Source: JALYXV01 sp963791545
GTDB lineage: Bacteria; Actinomycetota; Acidimicrobiia; Acidimicrobiales; Palsa-688
Direction: 5' to 3'
NCBI GenBank assembly: GCA_963791545.1
Contig: CAWBSR010000001.1
Span: forward strand, 62,001 to 126,000
Length of the DNA stretch: 64,000 bases
The stretch's first letter is position 1; every line of letters starts with the position of its first letter. Positions 1-8,058 of this stretch are shown here, piece after piece. Both the position numbers and the translations under genes were made by a program. Under the pieces are notes generated by a model. The model did no database searches. It had not been told where the DNA came from and worked only from the letters and a program-made list of their open reading frames with translations.

Positions 1-950
1 CCGCCGCCTTCTCGGTGCCCGGCCTGGGCCAGCTCGCGGAAGCCCCGCTGTGGCTGCCCGCCCGGGCCCCGGAACTGGTTTGGATCCAGGCCAGCGTCCC
101 CGGCTGGCTACGCCGTTTTCCCGGGATATTCCACGGGACCTTCAACCAGCTGCCCGCCGCCTGGAACGGGCCGGCGGTGGTCACCTTCCACGACCTGGCG
201 CCTCGCGACCACCCAGAGGACTTCACCGGCCATCCGGTGAAGCGCCTGGTGTGGAACGCCCAGTTCCGCCAGGCGGCCCGGCAGGCGGGCGCCATCCAGA
301 CCGTCTCGGAGTACATCCGCCAGGCGGTGCTGGCCACCTACTCGGTGCACCCCGACCAGGTCGTGGTGGCCCCCAACGCGGTCGACCCGGTCTTCGGGCC
401 CGAGCGCCGGGGGCCGGGCCAGGTCCGGGCGGCGTCACTGGGCGTGTCCGGCCCCTACATCGTGGCGATCGGCGGGGCCCGGCGGCGGGGCCTGCCGGTG
501 GCGGTAGAGGCCTGGGCCCAGGCCCGGGCTCACGGGGCCACCGAGAAGATGGTCGTGATCGGGAGCGAAATCCCCGCCCCCCGGGCGGGCCTGTTCGCGG
601 CGGGACGGGTGCCTGACGAGCAGTGGGCGGACCTGCTGGCCGGTGCCACCGCCTTGTGCTATCCCACCCGCTATGAGGGGTTCGGAATGCCGGCCCTCGA
701 GGCGGCGGCAAGCGGCGTTCCCGTGGTGTGCGCCCGAACGGGACCGCTCCCCGAGGTGCTCGGCGATGCCGCCGAGTGGTGCCAAGCGCCGACTGTGACC
801 GCGATCGGGGCGGGCCTGGAACGCCTGCTGGCCGACCCGGCCCGCCAGGCGCAACGGCGCCAAGCGGGACTGGACCGGGCCGCCGCCGCCCCTACCTGGG
901 GCGATGCGGCGCGGGTCCTGCTCGACACCTATGCCCGGGTGACCTCGTGA
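1..950 (+). CDS. Glycosyltransferase family 4, 5'-truncated by window edge
   Basis: Transfers a sugar from an activated donor to a glycan or lipid-linked acceptor in the cytoplasm. The frame is open from base 3 with no stop, so the gene begins outside the window; the GTG at 15 is only the first visible start codon. The C-terminal half is a typical GT4 nucleotide-sugar-binding domain with the EGFGMPALEAA signature (the retaining GT-B E-x7-E motif) followed by SGVPVV and GPLPEVLGDAA. The N-terminal part carries a TFHDLAP segment usual for GT4 acceptor domains. Its stop overlaps the GTG start of the next GT2 gene (GTGA), so the two are translationally coupled. The specific sugar cannot be inferred. 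Confidence 0.85.
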   Translation, partial: AAFSVPGLGQLAEAPLWLPARAPELVWIQASVPGWLRRFPGIFHGTFNQLPAAWNGPAVVTFHDLAPRDHPEDFTGHPVKRLVWNAQFRQAARQAGAIQTVSEYIRQAVLATYSVHPDQVVVAPNAVDPVFGPERRGPGQVRAASLGVSGPYIVAIGGARRRGLPVAVEAWAQARAHGATEKMVVIGSEIPAPRAGLFAAGRVPDEQWADLLAGATALCYPTRYEGFGMPALEAAASGVPVVCARTGPLPEVLGDAAEWCQAPTVTAIGAGLERLLADPARQAQRRQAGLDRAAAAPTWGDAARVLLDTYARVTS

Positions 951-1837
951 CCGCGGACGTGGCGGTCTCGGTGGTCATCGTGAACTGGAATTCCTGCAAC
1001 GCTCTCAAAGGGTGTCTTGAGTCTCTGGCGGCCCACCCGCCCCCCGGGCCCTGCGAGGTCATCGTGGTCGACAACGGGTCGAGCGACGGCAGCGTGGCCT
1101 GGCTACGAGGCGACGATCGCGGGGTCCACCTGATCGCCAATCCCCACAACCGGGGCCTCCCGGCAGCCAACAACCAGGGCATCGCGGCCTCGCGCGGCGA
1201 GGTGCTGTTGATCTGCAATCCCGATGTGGTCTTCCGGCCCGGTGCCATCGAGGCGCTCGTAGACCTCCTCGCCCGGCGCCCCCGGGCCGGGATAGCGGTT
1301 CCCCGCCTCCTCTTTCCCGACGGCGCGCTGCAGACCAGTGCCGGCGACCTTCCAACGCTCGGCGGCGCCCTCAAAGGCCGCCAGGCCCAACGGCACCGAT
1401 CCTCGCTCGGGCAACCGGAGGGTTTCTGGTGGGACGGCTGGCCCCATGATGAGGAGCGGGTGATCGGGCGGGGCCACGAGGCGGCCTACGTCGTGCGCCG
1501 GTCGGCGATGGCCGAGGTGGGCCTGCAGGACGAGGGCTTCCCCCTGGATTGGGAAGGCATCGACTGGACGGCGCGGTTCCGCGACGCCGGCTGGGAGGTG
1601 TGGCTGTGCCCGGCCGCCGAGGTGGTGCACCTGGGCGGGGCCAGCATCCGCCAGGTCCCGTTCCGGTGGGTGGTGTCATCGCACCGGGGCATGTACCGCT
1701 ACTTCGCCAAACGACGCCCGCCCTATTGGCGCCCCGTGCTGGCGCTGGCCATAGGCGCCCGAGCCGCCGTCAAGCTGGCGGCCACTGCGGCCGGGGTGGC
1801 CATGTACGAACGGGGCCACCGCGCCCAGAAGACCTGA
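947..1837 (+). CDS. Glycosyltransferase family 2 (rhamnosyltransferase-like)
   Basis: Inverting GT-A sugar transferase of about 296 residues. The GTG at 947 overlaps the stop of the upstream GT4 and lies just before the first beta strand (VSVVIVNWNS). Visible motifs are VDNGSSDGS, NRGLPAANNQG and CNPDV (the DxD-equivalent), a later DWEGIDW stretch that fits the catalytic ED region, and a C-terminal hydrophobic/basic segment suggesting membrane association. Members with VNWNS and NRGFAAANNQG-like motifs are usually rhamnosyl- or related transferases building surface polysaccharide. The open frame extends upstream to 728 antisense to nothing useful, and I reject that longer start. Confidence 0.85.
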   Translation: MTADVAVSVVIVNWNSCNALKGCLESLAAHPPPGPCEVIVVDNGSSDGSVAWLRGDDRGVHLIANPHNRGLPAANNQGIAASRGEVLLICNPDVVFRPGAIEALVDLLARRPRAGIAVPRLLFPDGALQTSAGDLPTLGGALKGRQAQRHRSSLGQPEGFWWDGWPHDEERVIGRGHEAAYVVRRSAMAEVGLQDEGFPLDWEGIDWTARFRDAGWEVWLCPAAEVVHLGGASIRQVPFRWVVSSHRGMYRYFAKRRPPYWRPVLALAIGARAAVKLAATAAGVAMYERGHRAQKT

Positions 1838-1874
1838 CGATCTCCGGTGCCCAACCGGTCAGCCAAACCACGGG

Positions 1875-2924
1875 TCAGGGGCGCCCGGTGAGGCCCCGCT
1901 CCTCCACCTCGGCCAGATCCAGGACCCCGGGCAGCGTTTCCCCCCGGAACAACCCCGCCGCCGGACTGTCGCCATACAGGGCGTGATCGGCCAGTACCGC
2001 CGCGGCCGCGCTGTAGGTGCTGCGCTCGCCGCCCGGGAAACGCACGCACTGAGGGTGCACGCAGCCGGTCCAGTACCCGCCATCGCGGTCGCGGAAATGG
2101 CGGGTCCACTCGAGCAGCGTTTCCGCCTCCTGGCGCATGCCGCAGGCGTCGAGGGCCATGACACACTCCGCCGTCTCCGCCGCCGTCACCCACGGCTGGT
2201 CGGAGACGCAGCGGACTCCGACCCCATCGAGGACAAAGGTGTCCCACCGCTCCAGCAGGCGGGCCCGGGCGGCGCCGCCCGACAAGGCCCCGCACAGCAC
2301 CGGGTAGTACCAGTCCATGGCCCACCGCTCCTTGGGCTCGAAACTGTCCTCCCGGTGGATCACGGCATGGGCGATGCGCCCGGCGGCCAGCTCCCACTCG
2401 GGCCGGTCCTGACCCACGGCGGCGGCGATGGCCACGGCGCTGCGCAGGCTGTGATGCACTGACGACGACCCGGTGAGCAGGGCGAAGCGGGCCGGCGTGC
2501 CGTCCGGCTCCATCGACCACAGCAGCTCGCCGCCGGGCTGTTGCAACCCCAGCACGAACCCCATGGCCCGGTCGACGACGGGCCACATGGCCTCCAGGAG
2601 CCGTGGGTCGTCGGTGATCAGGTAGTGGCACCACACCCCGGTCGCCACGTAGGCACACACGTTGACGTCCCGGCGGGGGTCTTCGATCCCGTCGGCCAGG
2701 TAGTAGCGGCACCACGACCCGTCGCCGTGCTGCATGGACGCCAGCCACGCCAGGGCCCGCTCCGCCTCGGGGACCCGCCCCGCGATGGTGAGCGCCATGG
2801 TGGCCTCCACGTGGTTCCAGGGATCGGCGTGGCCCCGCGGGAACCACGGGATCATCCCGTTGTCCAGCTGCCATCGTGCGATCCACGTCCCCGTGGCCGC
2901 GATCTCTGCGGCCGTTAGTCGCAC
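1875..2924 (-). CDS. Squalene-cyclase/prenyltransferase-fold (alpha/alpha toroid) protein
   Basis: A 349-residue protein built of repeated helix pairs. Internal segments such as WIARWQLDNGMIPW, ALAWLASMQHGDGSW and HFRDRDGGYW resemble the QW-like repeats of the terpenoid-cyclase/prenyltransferase superfamily. The catalytic DxDD motif of squalene-hopene cyclases is not evident, so cyclase activity should not be assumed; glycan hydrolysis or binding by the toroid is equally possible. It is the last gene of a leftward operon (GT4, methyltransferase, this gene) and overlaps the methyltransferase end by 10 bp. From family knowledge, such proteins recur beside GT4 and methyltransferase genes in actinobacteria, suggesting a shared glycan or glycolipid product. 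Confidence 0.7.
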   Translation of the reverse strand: MRLTAAEIAATGTWIARWQLDNGMIPWFPRGHADPWNHVEATMALTIAGRVPEAERALAWLASMQHGDGSWCRYYLADGIEDPRRDVNVCAYVATGVWCHYLITDDPRLLEAMWPVVDRAMGFVLGLQQPGGELLWSMEPDGTPARFALLTGSSSVHHSLRSAVAIAAAVGQDRPEWELAAGRIAHAVIHREDSFEPKERWAMDWYYPVLCGALSGGAARARLLERWDTFVLDGVGVRCVSDQPWVTAAETAECVMALDACGMRQEAETLLEWTRHFRDRDGGYWTGCVHPQCVRFPGGERSTYSAAAAVLADHALYGDSPAAGLFRGETLPGVLDLAEVEERGLTGRP

Positions 2925-3733
2925 ACGGCCTCCGGGCGCGGGCCTGGGCGCAGGCGCAGGCGCGGGCGCGGGCGCGGGCCTGGGCGCGAACCTCGCCCCG
3001 GGCCCCGGCCCGCGACGAGGGGCTTCTCGAGGTACACGACGAGGGACTTACCCAGGACCGGGTTGAGCATCCGGTCGGGTATCCGCGACAGCGGGCTGGC
3101 GGTCGTGATGTCCCACACCAAGAAGCGGTGGTAGGCCCGAACCAGGCGGTGCTCGTCGTCGGCCACTCCCACCAAACACTTCAGCCACCAATAAGGCGTG
3201 TGCAGGGCGTGGGCGTGATGGTGGGCGTAGGGCCGTAAAGCCGCCGCCGACAGCCGGCTGACCAGGGTGGTGCGGCGGTAGATACGGATGTGGCCGCCAG
3301 GCACCAGGTGGTAGTCATCCGACAGGGCCCAACAGACCAGTTCCGGCAGCCAGCGGGGCACCGTCACCGCCATCGTCCCGCCCGGCCGTAGCACCCGCGC
3401 CAACTCGGCCATGGCCCGGCGGTCCTGGGGGACGTGTTCGAGCACCTCGGCCGCGATCACCCGGTCGAAGCTGGCGTCGGGGAACGGCAGGTCCAAGGCG
3501 TCGCCGACCAGAACCGTCCCCGTGCCCCCCGAAGCGCGGACTGCGGCGTCTTCCTCCTCGAGGGCCACGATGAAGGCGGCGCAGTCCTTGGCCGCGGCGC
3601 TGTCGGAATCCACAGCCACCACCAACGCTCCCCGCCGCATGGCCTCGTAGGCATGTCGCCCGCCGCCGGCACCGAGGTCCAACAGGCGATCGCCCGCCCC
3701 GACCCGCAGCCGCTCGTACTCGACGGTCAGCAC
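2915..3733 (-). CDS. Class I SAM-dependent methyltransferase
   Basis: Rossmann-fold methyltransferase with motif I LLDLGAGGGRHAYEA, an acidic VDSD at the end of beta 2, ALDLPFPDASFD (motif II region) and ITAEVLEH-like motif III (VIAAEVLEHVPQD). I chose the GTG at 3733 because it gives the family-typical N-terminus (LTVEYERLRVG just before motif I) and leaves an 8-base gap after the preceding GT4. The ATG at 3808 would add 25 Arg/Leu-rich residues encoded by a tandem repeat inside the GT4 3' end. The C-terminal ~25 residues are Arg/Pro/Gly-rich and are encoded by another simple repeat. The substrate is unknown; the operon suggests a sugar or glycolipid. Confidence 0.8.
   Translation of the reverse strand: MLTVEYERLRVGAGDRLLDLGAGGGRHAYEAMRRGALVVAVDSDSAAAKDCAAFIVALEEEDAAVRASGGTGTVLVGDALDLPFPDASFDRVIAAEVLEHVPQDRRAMAELARVLRPGGTMAVTVPRWLPELVCWALSDDYHLVPGGHIRIYRRTTLVSRLSAAALRPYAHHHAHALHTPYWWLKCLVGVADDEHRLVRAYHRFLVWDITTASPLSRIPDRMLNPVLGKSLVVYLEKPLVAGRGPGRGSRPGPRPRPRLRLRPGPRPEAVCD
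2937..2993. repeat. GC-rich hexamer-type tandem repeat at the end of the methyltransferase gene
   Basis: Repeats of GGCGCG/GGCGCA units with a few interruptions. They encode the Arg/Pro/Leu/Arg tail of the methyltransferase. Such a simple repeat could vary in length by slippage. Confidence 0.75.
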
Positions 3734-3740
3734 CAGCCGC

Positions 3741-5069
3741 TCACGAACCGCCCGCCGCAACGCCAACCGCAACGCCAACCGCAACGCCCGCCCCACCGCC
3801 AACGCCACCGCCGCCTGCCTCGGCGAGGGCCCACCGGTAGTGCTCCACGGTGGCCTCGGCGCAGGCTCGCCAGGTGAAGCGTTCCAGCACCCGCCGGCGC
3901 CCGGCTACCGACAGGCGTCCCGCCAGCGCCGGGTCGTCCAGCACCCGACCCAAGGCGACCGCCAACGCCCCCGGGTCCCCGGGCGCCACCAGCAGCCCCG
4001 TTTCACCGTCGGCTCCGACCACCTCGGGCAAGGCGCCGCCGGTGGTAGCTACGAGAGGCACACCGCACGCCATGGCCTCCACGGCGGGCAACGAAAACCC
4101 CTCGTAGAGCGACGGCACCACCGCCACCGCTGCCTCGGCGTACAGCTCCACGATCCGCTCGTCGCTGACACCGGAGACGAAGGTGACGGCCCCCGCCAAA
4201 CCCAGTCGCTCGATCGTCTCCGCGACCCGGCTCTCAGGGCGGGGCCTGCCGATGACCACCAGGTCCGCCTCCCGTTCGGTGCGCACCTTGGCCAGCGCCT
4301 CCAGCAGCGGCACCAGGCCCTTCAGGGGCACGTCGGCGCTGGCCGTGGTCATGATCCGCCCGGCAACGCGAGCCACCGCGGGCAAGGGCCGGAACCGGGT
4401 GTGGTCCACCCCGACGGGCACCACCACCAGTTGAGACGAAGAAATCCCCATCTGGGCCACGATGTCGCGCTTGGACGACTCGGACACCGTGACGATCCGG
4501 GGCACCCGCCGGGCCACCCGGATCTGCATGCCCAGGAACCCGTACCACCGCCGCAGCGACATCCGCTTCTCCCAGCTCCCGGCATGGGACAGGTCTAGGG
4601 CCCGGTCGATGGTGATGGGGTGGTGCAAGGTCGCCACGAGCGGCCAGCCGTCGGCGAGGAGCCCCGAGATGCCCCGCCCGAAGCACTGGTTGTCATGAAC
4701 CAGGTCGAACTCGTCCCGCCGCGCCGCCAACTCCTGACGCACCCGGAGGCTGAACGTCAGTGGCTCGGGGAACCCGGCCAGGCACATGGTCCCGAACTCC
4801 AGCAGGTCGATCCACGACCGGAATTCCTGAGGGCGGGGGACCCGAAAAGGGTCGGGCTCCCGGTACAGGTCGAGGCTGGGGACGGGGACCCATCCGACGC
4901 CCGCGTCGAGGTCGGGCCAGGGCTGGCCTGCGAACACCGTCACCTGGTGGCCCATCGCGACCAGCTCCCGGGACAGGTACCGGGTGTAGACGCCCTGGCC
5001 GCCGGAGTGGGGATTTCCCCGGTACACGAGCAGCGCGACCCGCAGGTGCTCCGGGCTCTGACGGGCCAT
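3741..5069 (-). CDS. Glycosyltransferase family 4
   Basis: A 442-residue GT-B sugar transferase. The N-terminal domain has the nucleotide-diphosphosugar GT4 signature GGQGVYTRYLSRELVAMGHQV. The C-terminal domain has SADVPLKGLVPLLEALA, the donor-binding E-x7-E region SLYEGFSLPAVEAMACG and ATTGGALPEVVG. The ATG at 5069 is the first start and is 20 bases from the upstream phosphatase stop, consistent with an operon. The last ~20 residues (Gly/Val/Ala) come from a 12-bp repeat and are probably dispensable. It heads a GT4-methyltransferase-toroid cassette and probably acts on the same glycan. Confidence 0.87.
   Translation of the reverse strand: MARQSPEHLRVALLVYRGNPHSGGQGVYTRYLSRELVAMGHQVTVFAGQPWPDLDAGVGWVPVPSLDLYREPDPFRVPRPQEFRSWIDLLEFGTMCLAGFPEPLTFSLRVRQELAARRDEFDLVHDNQCFGRGISGLLADGWPLVATLHHPITIDRALDLSHAGSWEKRMSLRRWYGFLGMQIRVARRVPRIVTVSESSKRDIVAQMGISSSQLVVVPVGVDHTRFRPLPAVARVAGRIMTTASADVPLKGLVPLLEALAKVRTEREADLVVIGRPRPESRVAETIERLGLAGAVTFVSGVSDERIVELYAEAAVAVVPSLYEGFSLPAVEAMACGVPLVATTGGALPEVVGADGETGLLVAPGDPGALAVALGRVLDDPALAGRLSVAGRRRVLERFTWRACAEATVEHYRWALAEAGGGGVGGGAGVAVGVAVGVAAGGS
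3752..3815. repeat. 12-bp-unit tandem repeat at the GT4/methyltransferase junction
   Basis: CGCAACGCCAAC units repeat about three times and degrade into CCGCCAACGCCACC. On the minus strand they encode the Gly/Val/Ala tail of the upstream GT4 (GVAVGVAVGVAAGG) and, in a second frame, the Ala/Leu/Arg stretch of a longer possible methyltransferase N-terminus. Confidence 0.75.
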
Positions 5070-5090
5070 AGAAGTGCGCCAGCCTAGCGG

Positions 5091-5612
5091 TCAGACGAGG
5101 ACGGCCAAACGGGACAGCAGGTTGTCGAGTTGCTTCTTGGTCCGGTCGTAGACCGCCGCCGATTGCCCGATCGGATCCGCCACGTCATCGCTCAGGCTGG
5201 CGGAGAGGATCCCGGCGCGGGTGCGGCCCTCTGCCACCAGCGCCAGCCACTCGGCGAAGGGCTGCCAAGGGGGCCGGGGACCCACCTGCTCGGCCCGCCG
5301 GACCAGGTCCACCAGTTGGAAAATCCGAGGCCAGCCGTCGGGCGCCATCAGGGTCAGCTCGATCAGGTGGTGGCGGGTCATGGTGACCACCAGGTCGGAC
5401 TTGTCCAGCAGGTAGGTCGTAGCCTGGCGGCTCAGGTGCCCGGAAAGGTCGAGGCCCTCGGCGGCCATGGCGGCCACGGCCGGCTCGGTGGCCGGGGCGC
5501 CCCCCGACATCAGCCCCGCGGAACTGACCTGGGCGGCCACGCCCCGCTCCTCGAGGCGGCGCCGGAACAACACCTCAGCCATTGGCGAGCGGCATTGGTT
5601 GGCAGTGCACAC
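5091..5612 (-). CDS. Low-molecular-weight protein tyrosine phosphatase-like protein
   Basis: Dephosphorylates phosphotyrosine or a small substrate by the C-x5-R-S mechanism. The P-loop CTANQCRSP is at the very N-terminus, and DVADPIG near the C-terminus supplies the catalytic Asp (DP). GTG at 5612 is the only canonical start, but it places the catalytic Cys at residue 2 and cuts off the conserved beta strand. The codons upstream (LNFLLV) are clearly part of the fold, and the frame stays open for 30 bases back to the TAG that ends lnt in the same frame. The true start may be non-canonical. These phosphatases often accompany polysaccharide export genes, which fits the neighbouring GT cluster. 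Confidence 0.75.
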   Translation of the reverse strand: MCTANQCRSPMAEVLFRRRLEERGVAAQVSSAGLMSGGAPATEPAVAAMAAEGLDLSGHLSRQATTYLLDKSDLVVTMTRHHLIELTLMAPDGWPRIFQLVDLVRRAEQVGPRPPWQPFAEWLALVAEGRTRAGILSASLSDDVADPIGQSAAVYDRTKKQLDNLLSRLAVLV

Positions 5613-5642
5613 GAGGAGGAAGTTGAGGGGGATGGGAAAAAG

Positions 5643-7247
5643 CTACCGGGGACGCGGCACCGGCCGGATGGGAGCTATCAGGCCGAGCAGTGCCAGTACT
5701 ACGACGGGGAGGTCGCCGACGCGCAGAAACACCGTTCGGCCGTGGCGCAGGGTCAGGGTCCCGGTGACCACCTGCCGGCGCCCGAGGACGCTGCGGGCCA
5801 GGACCCGGCCCTTGTGGTCGATAAGGGCGCTGTAGCCGGTGGGTGCCGCCTGGATGGTGTCCCGACCGGATTCCCACGCCCGCAGTTGGGCCGCCGCCAC
5901 CTCCTGTGAGGGCACCTGGCTGCTCTGATAGGAGGAGGCGTTGGTCGGCACCACCAGGAGCTCCCCCCCGGCCGCGATGGCGGCCCGTGTCCGGTCCTGG
6001 AAGAACACCTCGTAGGAGATTACGGTCCCGAGCGACCCGGCGGGCGTGTCCAGCAAGCCCGGGCCGCGGCCGGCAATTTCGTCGCGGGGCACCAAGTCGA
6101 GATTGGCCACATGCGCGAAGAACCCCCGGCCCGGGATGTACTCGCCGAACGGCACCCGGTGGACCTTGTCGTACCGAGCCACGATCACTCCCGAAGGAGA
6201 CCAGGCGACGGCGGCGTTGCGAAACCGGTCGGTGCCGACATCCTCGACCACCCCGGCCACGATGGTGGCCCCCAGCCGGGTCGCCAACTGACCCAGTGTG
6301 GCCGCCTCCGGGGTCTGCCCGATGGGCTGCTCCACCTTGACGACATCCTCGGGCCACACCGCCAGGTCGATCGGAGGTCGGAGCGCGGCGGTGGCGTCCG
6401 CCTGGCGTTGGAATACGACTTGCGGGTCGACCTGGCCGGCGTGCAGCCCCCGAGCGCCGCCGCCCTGCACCGCGGCAACCGAGATGGTCCGATGGGGCCC
6501 GGACCCCGACCCGTCCGGCCCCATCCGCCCGGCCGCCACCAGCACAACAACCACGACGAGCGCCATGGCCGCCGGCACCGTCCCCCGAGCTCGAACAACG
6601 GCTCCAAAGTTGCGCAATGGCAAAACCTTGGAATCGTGGTTTGTTCGGCCGGTACTGCTCGGGGCGCTGGCCCCTGGTTGCGCCCCTTTTTCCCGACCTG
6701 ATGAAAGTGCCGGCATCATGACTGCTAGCGCCGCTCCGGCGGCGGCGGTGACTCCCGTCACGAGTAACGGGCCCCCCAGTCGAGCGACGGGGGCCAGCGG
6801 CCCGGCTGCCTGGCCCAGCGCGATGCCGCCGAGGGGCAGGCCACCGAATGGGAACCGGCCCCGGAAGTAGTCCGACGCCATTAGGGCGGCGGGGAGGCCG
6901 ACCAGCACGCCCGACCACCGCCGGGAGGCGACCACCGCCCCGGCGGCCGCCGTGAACAGCATGGAGAGCAGCACCACGGCCACGTATCCGTCAGCGTTGA
7001 GCTGGGTGACCCACCACAGCCCGATGCCGTACTGGCCCACGCCTAGGGCCGCCCCGAGGAGCACCCGGCGCCGGGCGGGGCGGCCGAAGAGCAGGGTGGC
7101 GAAGGCGGCCAGCCCTGCGATGCCGAGGGGCCACCACCCGAAGGGGGGCAGGGAGAGAGCTATGGCCACCCCGGCGCCGAACGCCAACCCGAGGGCAGCC
7201 GGGAGGGGAAGCTGTGGTTTGGGGCTGATGGAGGGCCATGTTGTCAC
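5643..7247 (-). CDS. lnt: Apolipoprotein N-acyltransferase-like (Lnt), catalytic Cys replaced by Ser
   Basis: Membrane enzyme of the nitrilase superfamily that N-acylates lipoproteins. Hydrophobic helices fill residues ~14-180 and one more lies at 226-241, followed by a CN-hydrolase domain (~255-495) and a C-terminal helix. The triad Glu is E300 (AVWPED) and the Lys is K361 (RYDKVHRVPFGEYIP). The nucleophile position (ISYEVFF) is Ser411, codon TCC at 6015-6017, instead of Cys. A Cys-to-Ser homologue has been described in mycobacteria (recalled, not checked). A GT2 resembling polyprenol-phosphate mannose synthase is divergent and overlaps the start by 10 bp; in mycobacteria Lnt and this activity are fused in Ppm1. 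The region about residues 182-222 is a hydrophilic insertion. Confidence 0.85.
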   Translation of the reverse strand: MTTWPSISPKPQLPLPAALGLAFGAGVAIALSLPPFGWWPLGIAGLAAFATLLFGRPARRRVLLGAALGVGQYGIGLWWVTQLNADGYVAVVLLSMLFTAAAGAVVASRRWSGVLVGLPAALMASDYFRGRFPFGGLPLGGIALGQAAGPLAPVARLGGPLLVTGVTAAAGAALAVMMPALSSGREKGAQPGASAPSSTGRTNHDSKVLPLRNFGAVVRARGTVPAAMALVVVVVLVAAGRMGPDGSGSGPHRTISVAAVQGGGARGLHAGQVDPQVVFQRQADATAALRPPIDLAVWPEDVVKVEQPIGQTPEAATLGQLATRLGATIVAGVVEDVGTDRFRNAAVAWSPSGVIVARYDKVHRVPFGEYIPGRGFFAHVANLDLVPRDEIAGRGPGLLDTPAGSLGTVISYEVFFQDRTRAAIAAGGELLVVPTNASSYQSSQVPSQEVAAAQLRAWESGRDTIQAAPTGYSALIDHKGRVLARSVLGRRQVVTGTLTLRHGRTVFLRVGDLPVVVLALLGLIAPIRPVPRPR

Positions 7248-7990
7248 CGGTGACCGCTACCGTCGCGATCGTGCTTTCCGTCGTCGTTCCGGCTCACAAC
7301 GAGCAGGATTATCTTGAGGCGGCCGTGATGGACCTGGTCAAGGGTCTCCGGGCCCGCGAGCAGCCGTTCGAGGTCATCGTGTGCGAGAACGGGTCGAGCG
7401 ACGCCACGGTGGCGCTGGCCGACGACCTCTCGACCCGCTTCGACGAGGTGCGGACCCTGACCGCCGACCGGCCCGACTACGGGCGGGCGCTGCGGGCCGG
7501 GTTCCTGGCGGCGGAGGGCGACGTTGTCGCCAACTTCGACGTCGACTACATCGACCTCGCCTTCTTGGACTCGGCCCTGGCCCTGCTGGCCGCCGGCGGG
7601 GGCCCGGCCGCCGTGGTGGCCAGCAAGCGCAGTGCCAGTGCCACCGACACCCGGCCCGTCGGGCGGCGAGTGGTCACCGCCGCTTTCTCGCTGGTGCTGC
7701 GCCTAGGGTTCGGGCTGGCGGTCAGCGACACCCACGGGATGAAGGTGCTGCGGCGCGAACTCCTGGCGCCCATCGTGGCGCAGTGCCGCTTCGGGGGCGA
7801 TCTGTTCGACACCGAGCTGATACTTCGGACCGAACGGGCCGGGTACCAGGTGGCGGAACTGGGGGTGACGGTCCGCGACACCCGGCCGCCCCGGACGCCG
7901 ATCACACGGCGCATTCCTCGATCCCTGGCAGGCCTGGCCAAGCTGCGGGTCGTGTTGTGGCAGGAACGCCTCTCCCGGTGGCACCAGTAG
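7238..7990 (+). CDS. Glycosyltransferase family 2, polyprenol-phosphate mannose/glucose synthase-like
   Basis: A 250-residue GT-A enzyme of DPM1 type that would load a hexose onto polyprenyl phosphate. Motifs are SVVVPAHNEQDYL, CENGSSDAT, DYGRALRAGFLAAEGD, NFDVDY (the metal-binding DxD) and ASKRSASATDTRP, near the acceptor-binding site. No C-terminal membrane helices are visible. ATG 7238, GTG 7250 and GTG 7271 are all possible; ATG 7238 overlaps the divergent lnt start. The pairing with lnt recalls mycobacterial Ppm1, where both activities are one protein, so a role in mannosylating lipoproteins or lipoglycans is a reasonable inference. Confidence 0.8.
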   Translation: MLSPVTATVAIVLSVVVPAHNEQDYLEAAVMDLVKGLRAREQPFEVIVCENGSSDATVALADDLSTRFDEVRTLTADRPDYGRALRAGFLAAEGDVVANFDVDYIDLAFLDSALALLAAGGGPAAVVASKRSASATDTRPVGRRVVTAAFSLVLRLGFGLAVSDTHGMKVLRRELLAPIVAQCRFGGDLFDTELILRTERAGYQVAELGVTVRDTRPPRTPITRRIPRSLAGLAKLRVVLWQERLSRWHQ

Positions 7991-8058
7991 CCGGCGATCG
8001 GCGGGCCCCGCGAGGCCGGCCAGACAACGACCTTGGGCCATCGGGGTGTCGATGCAGC

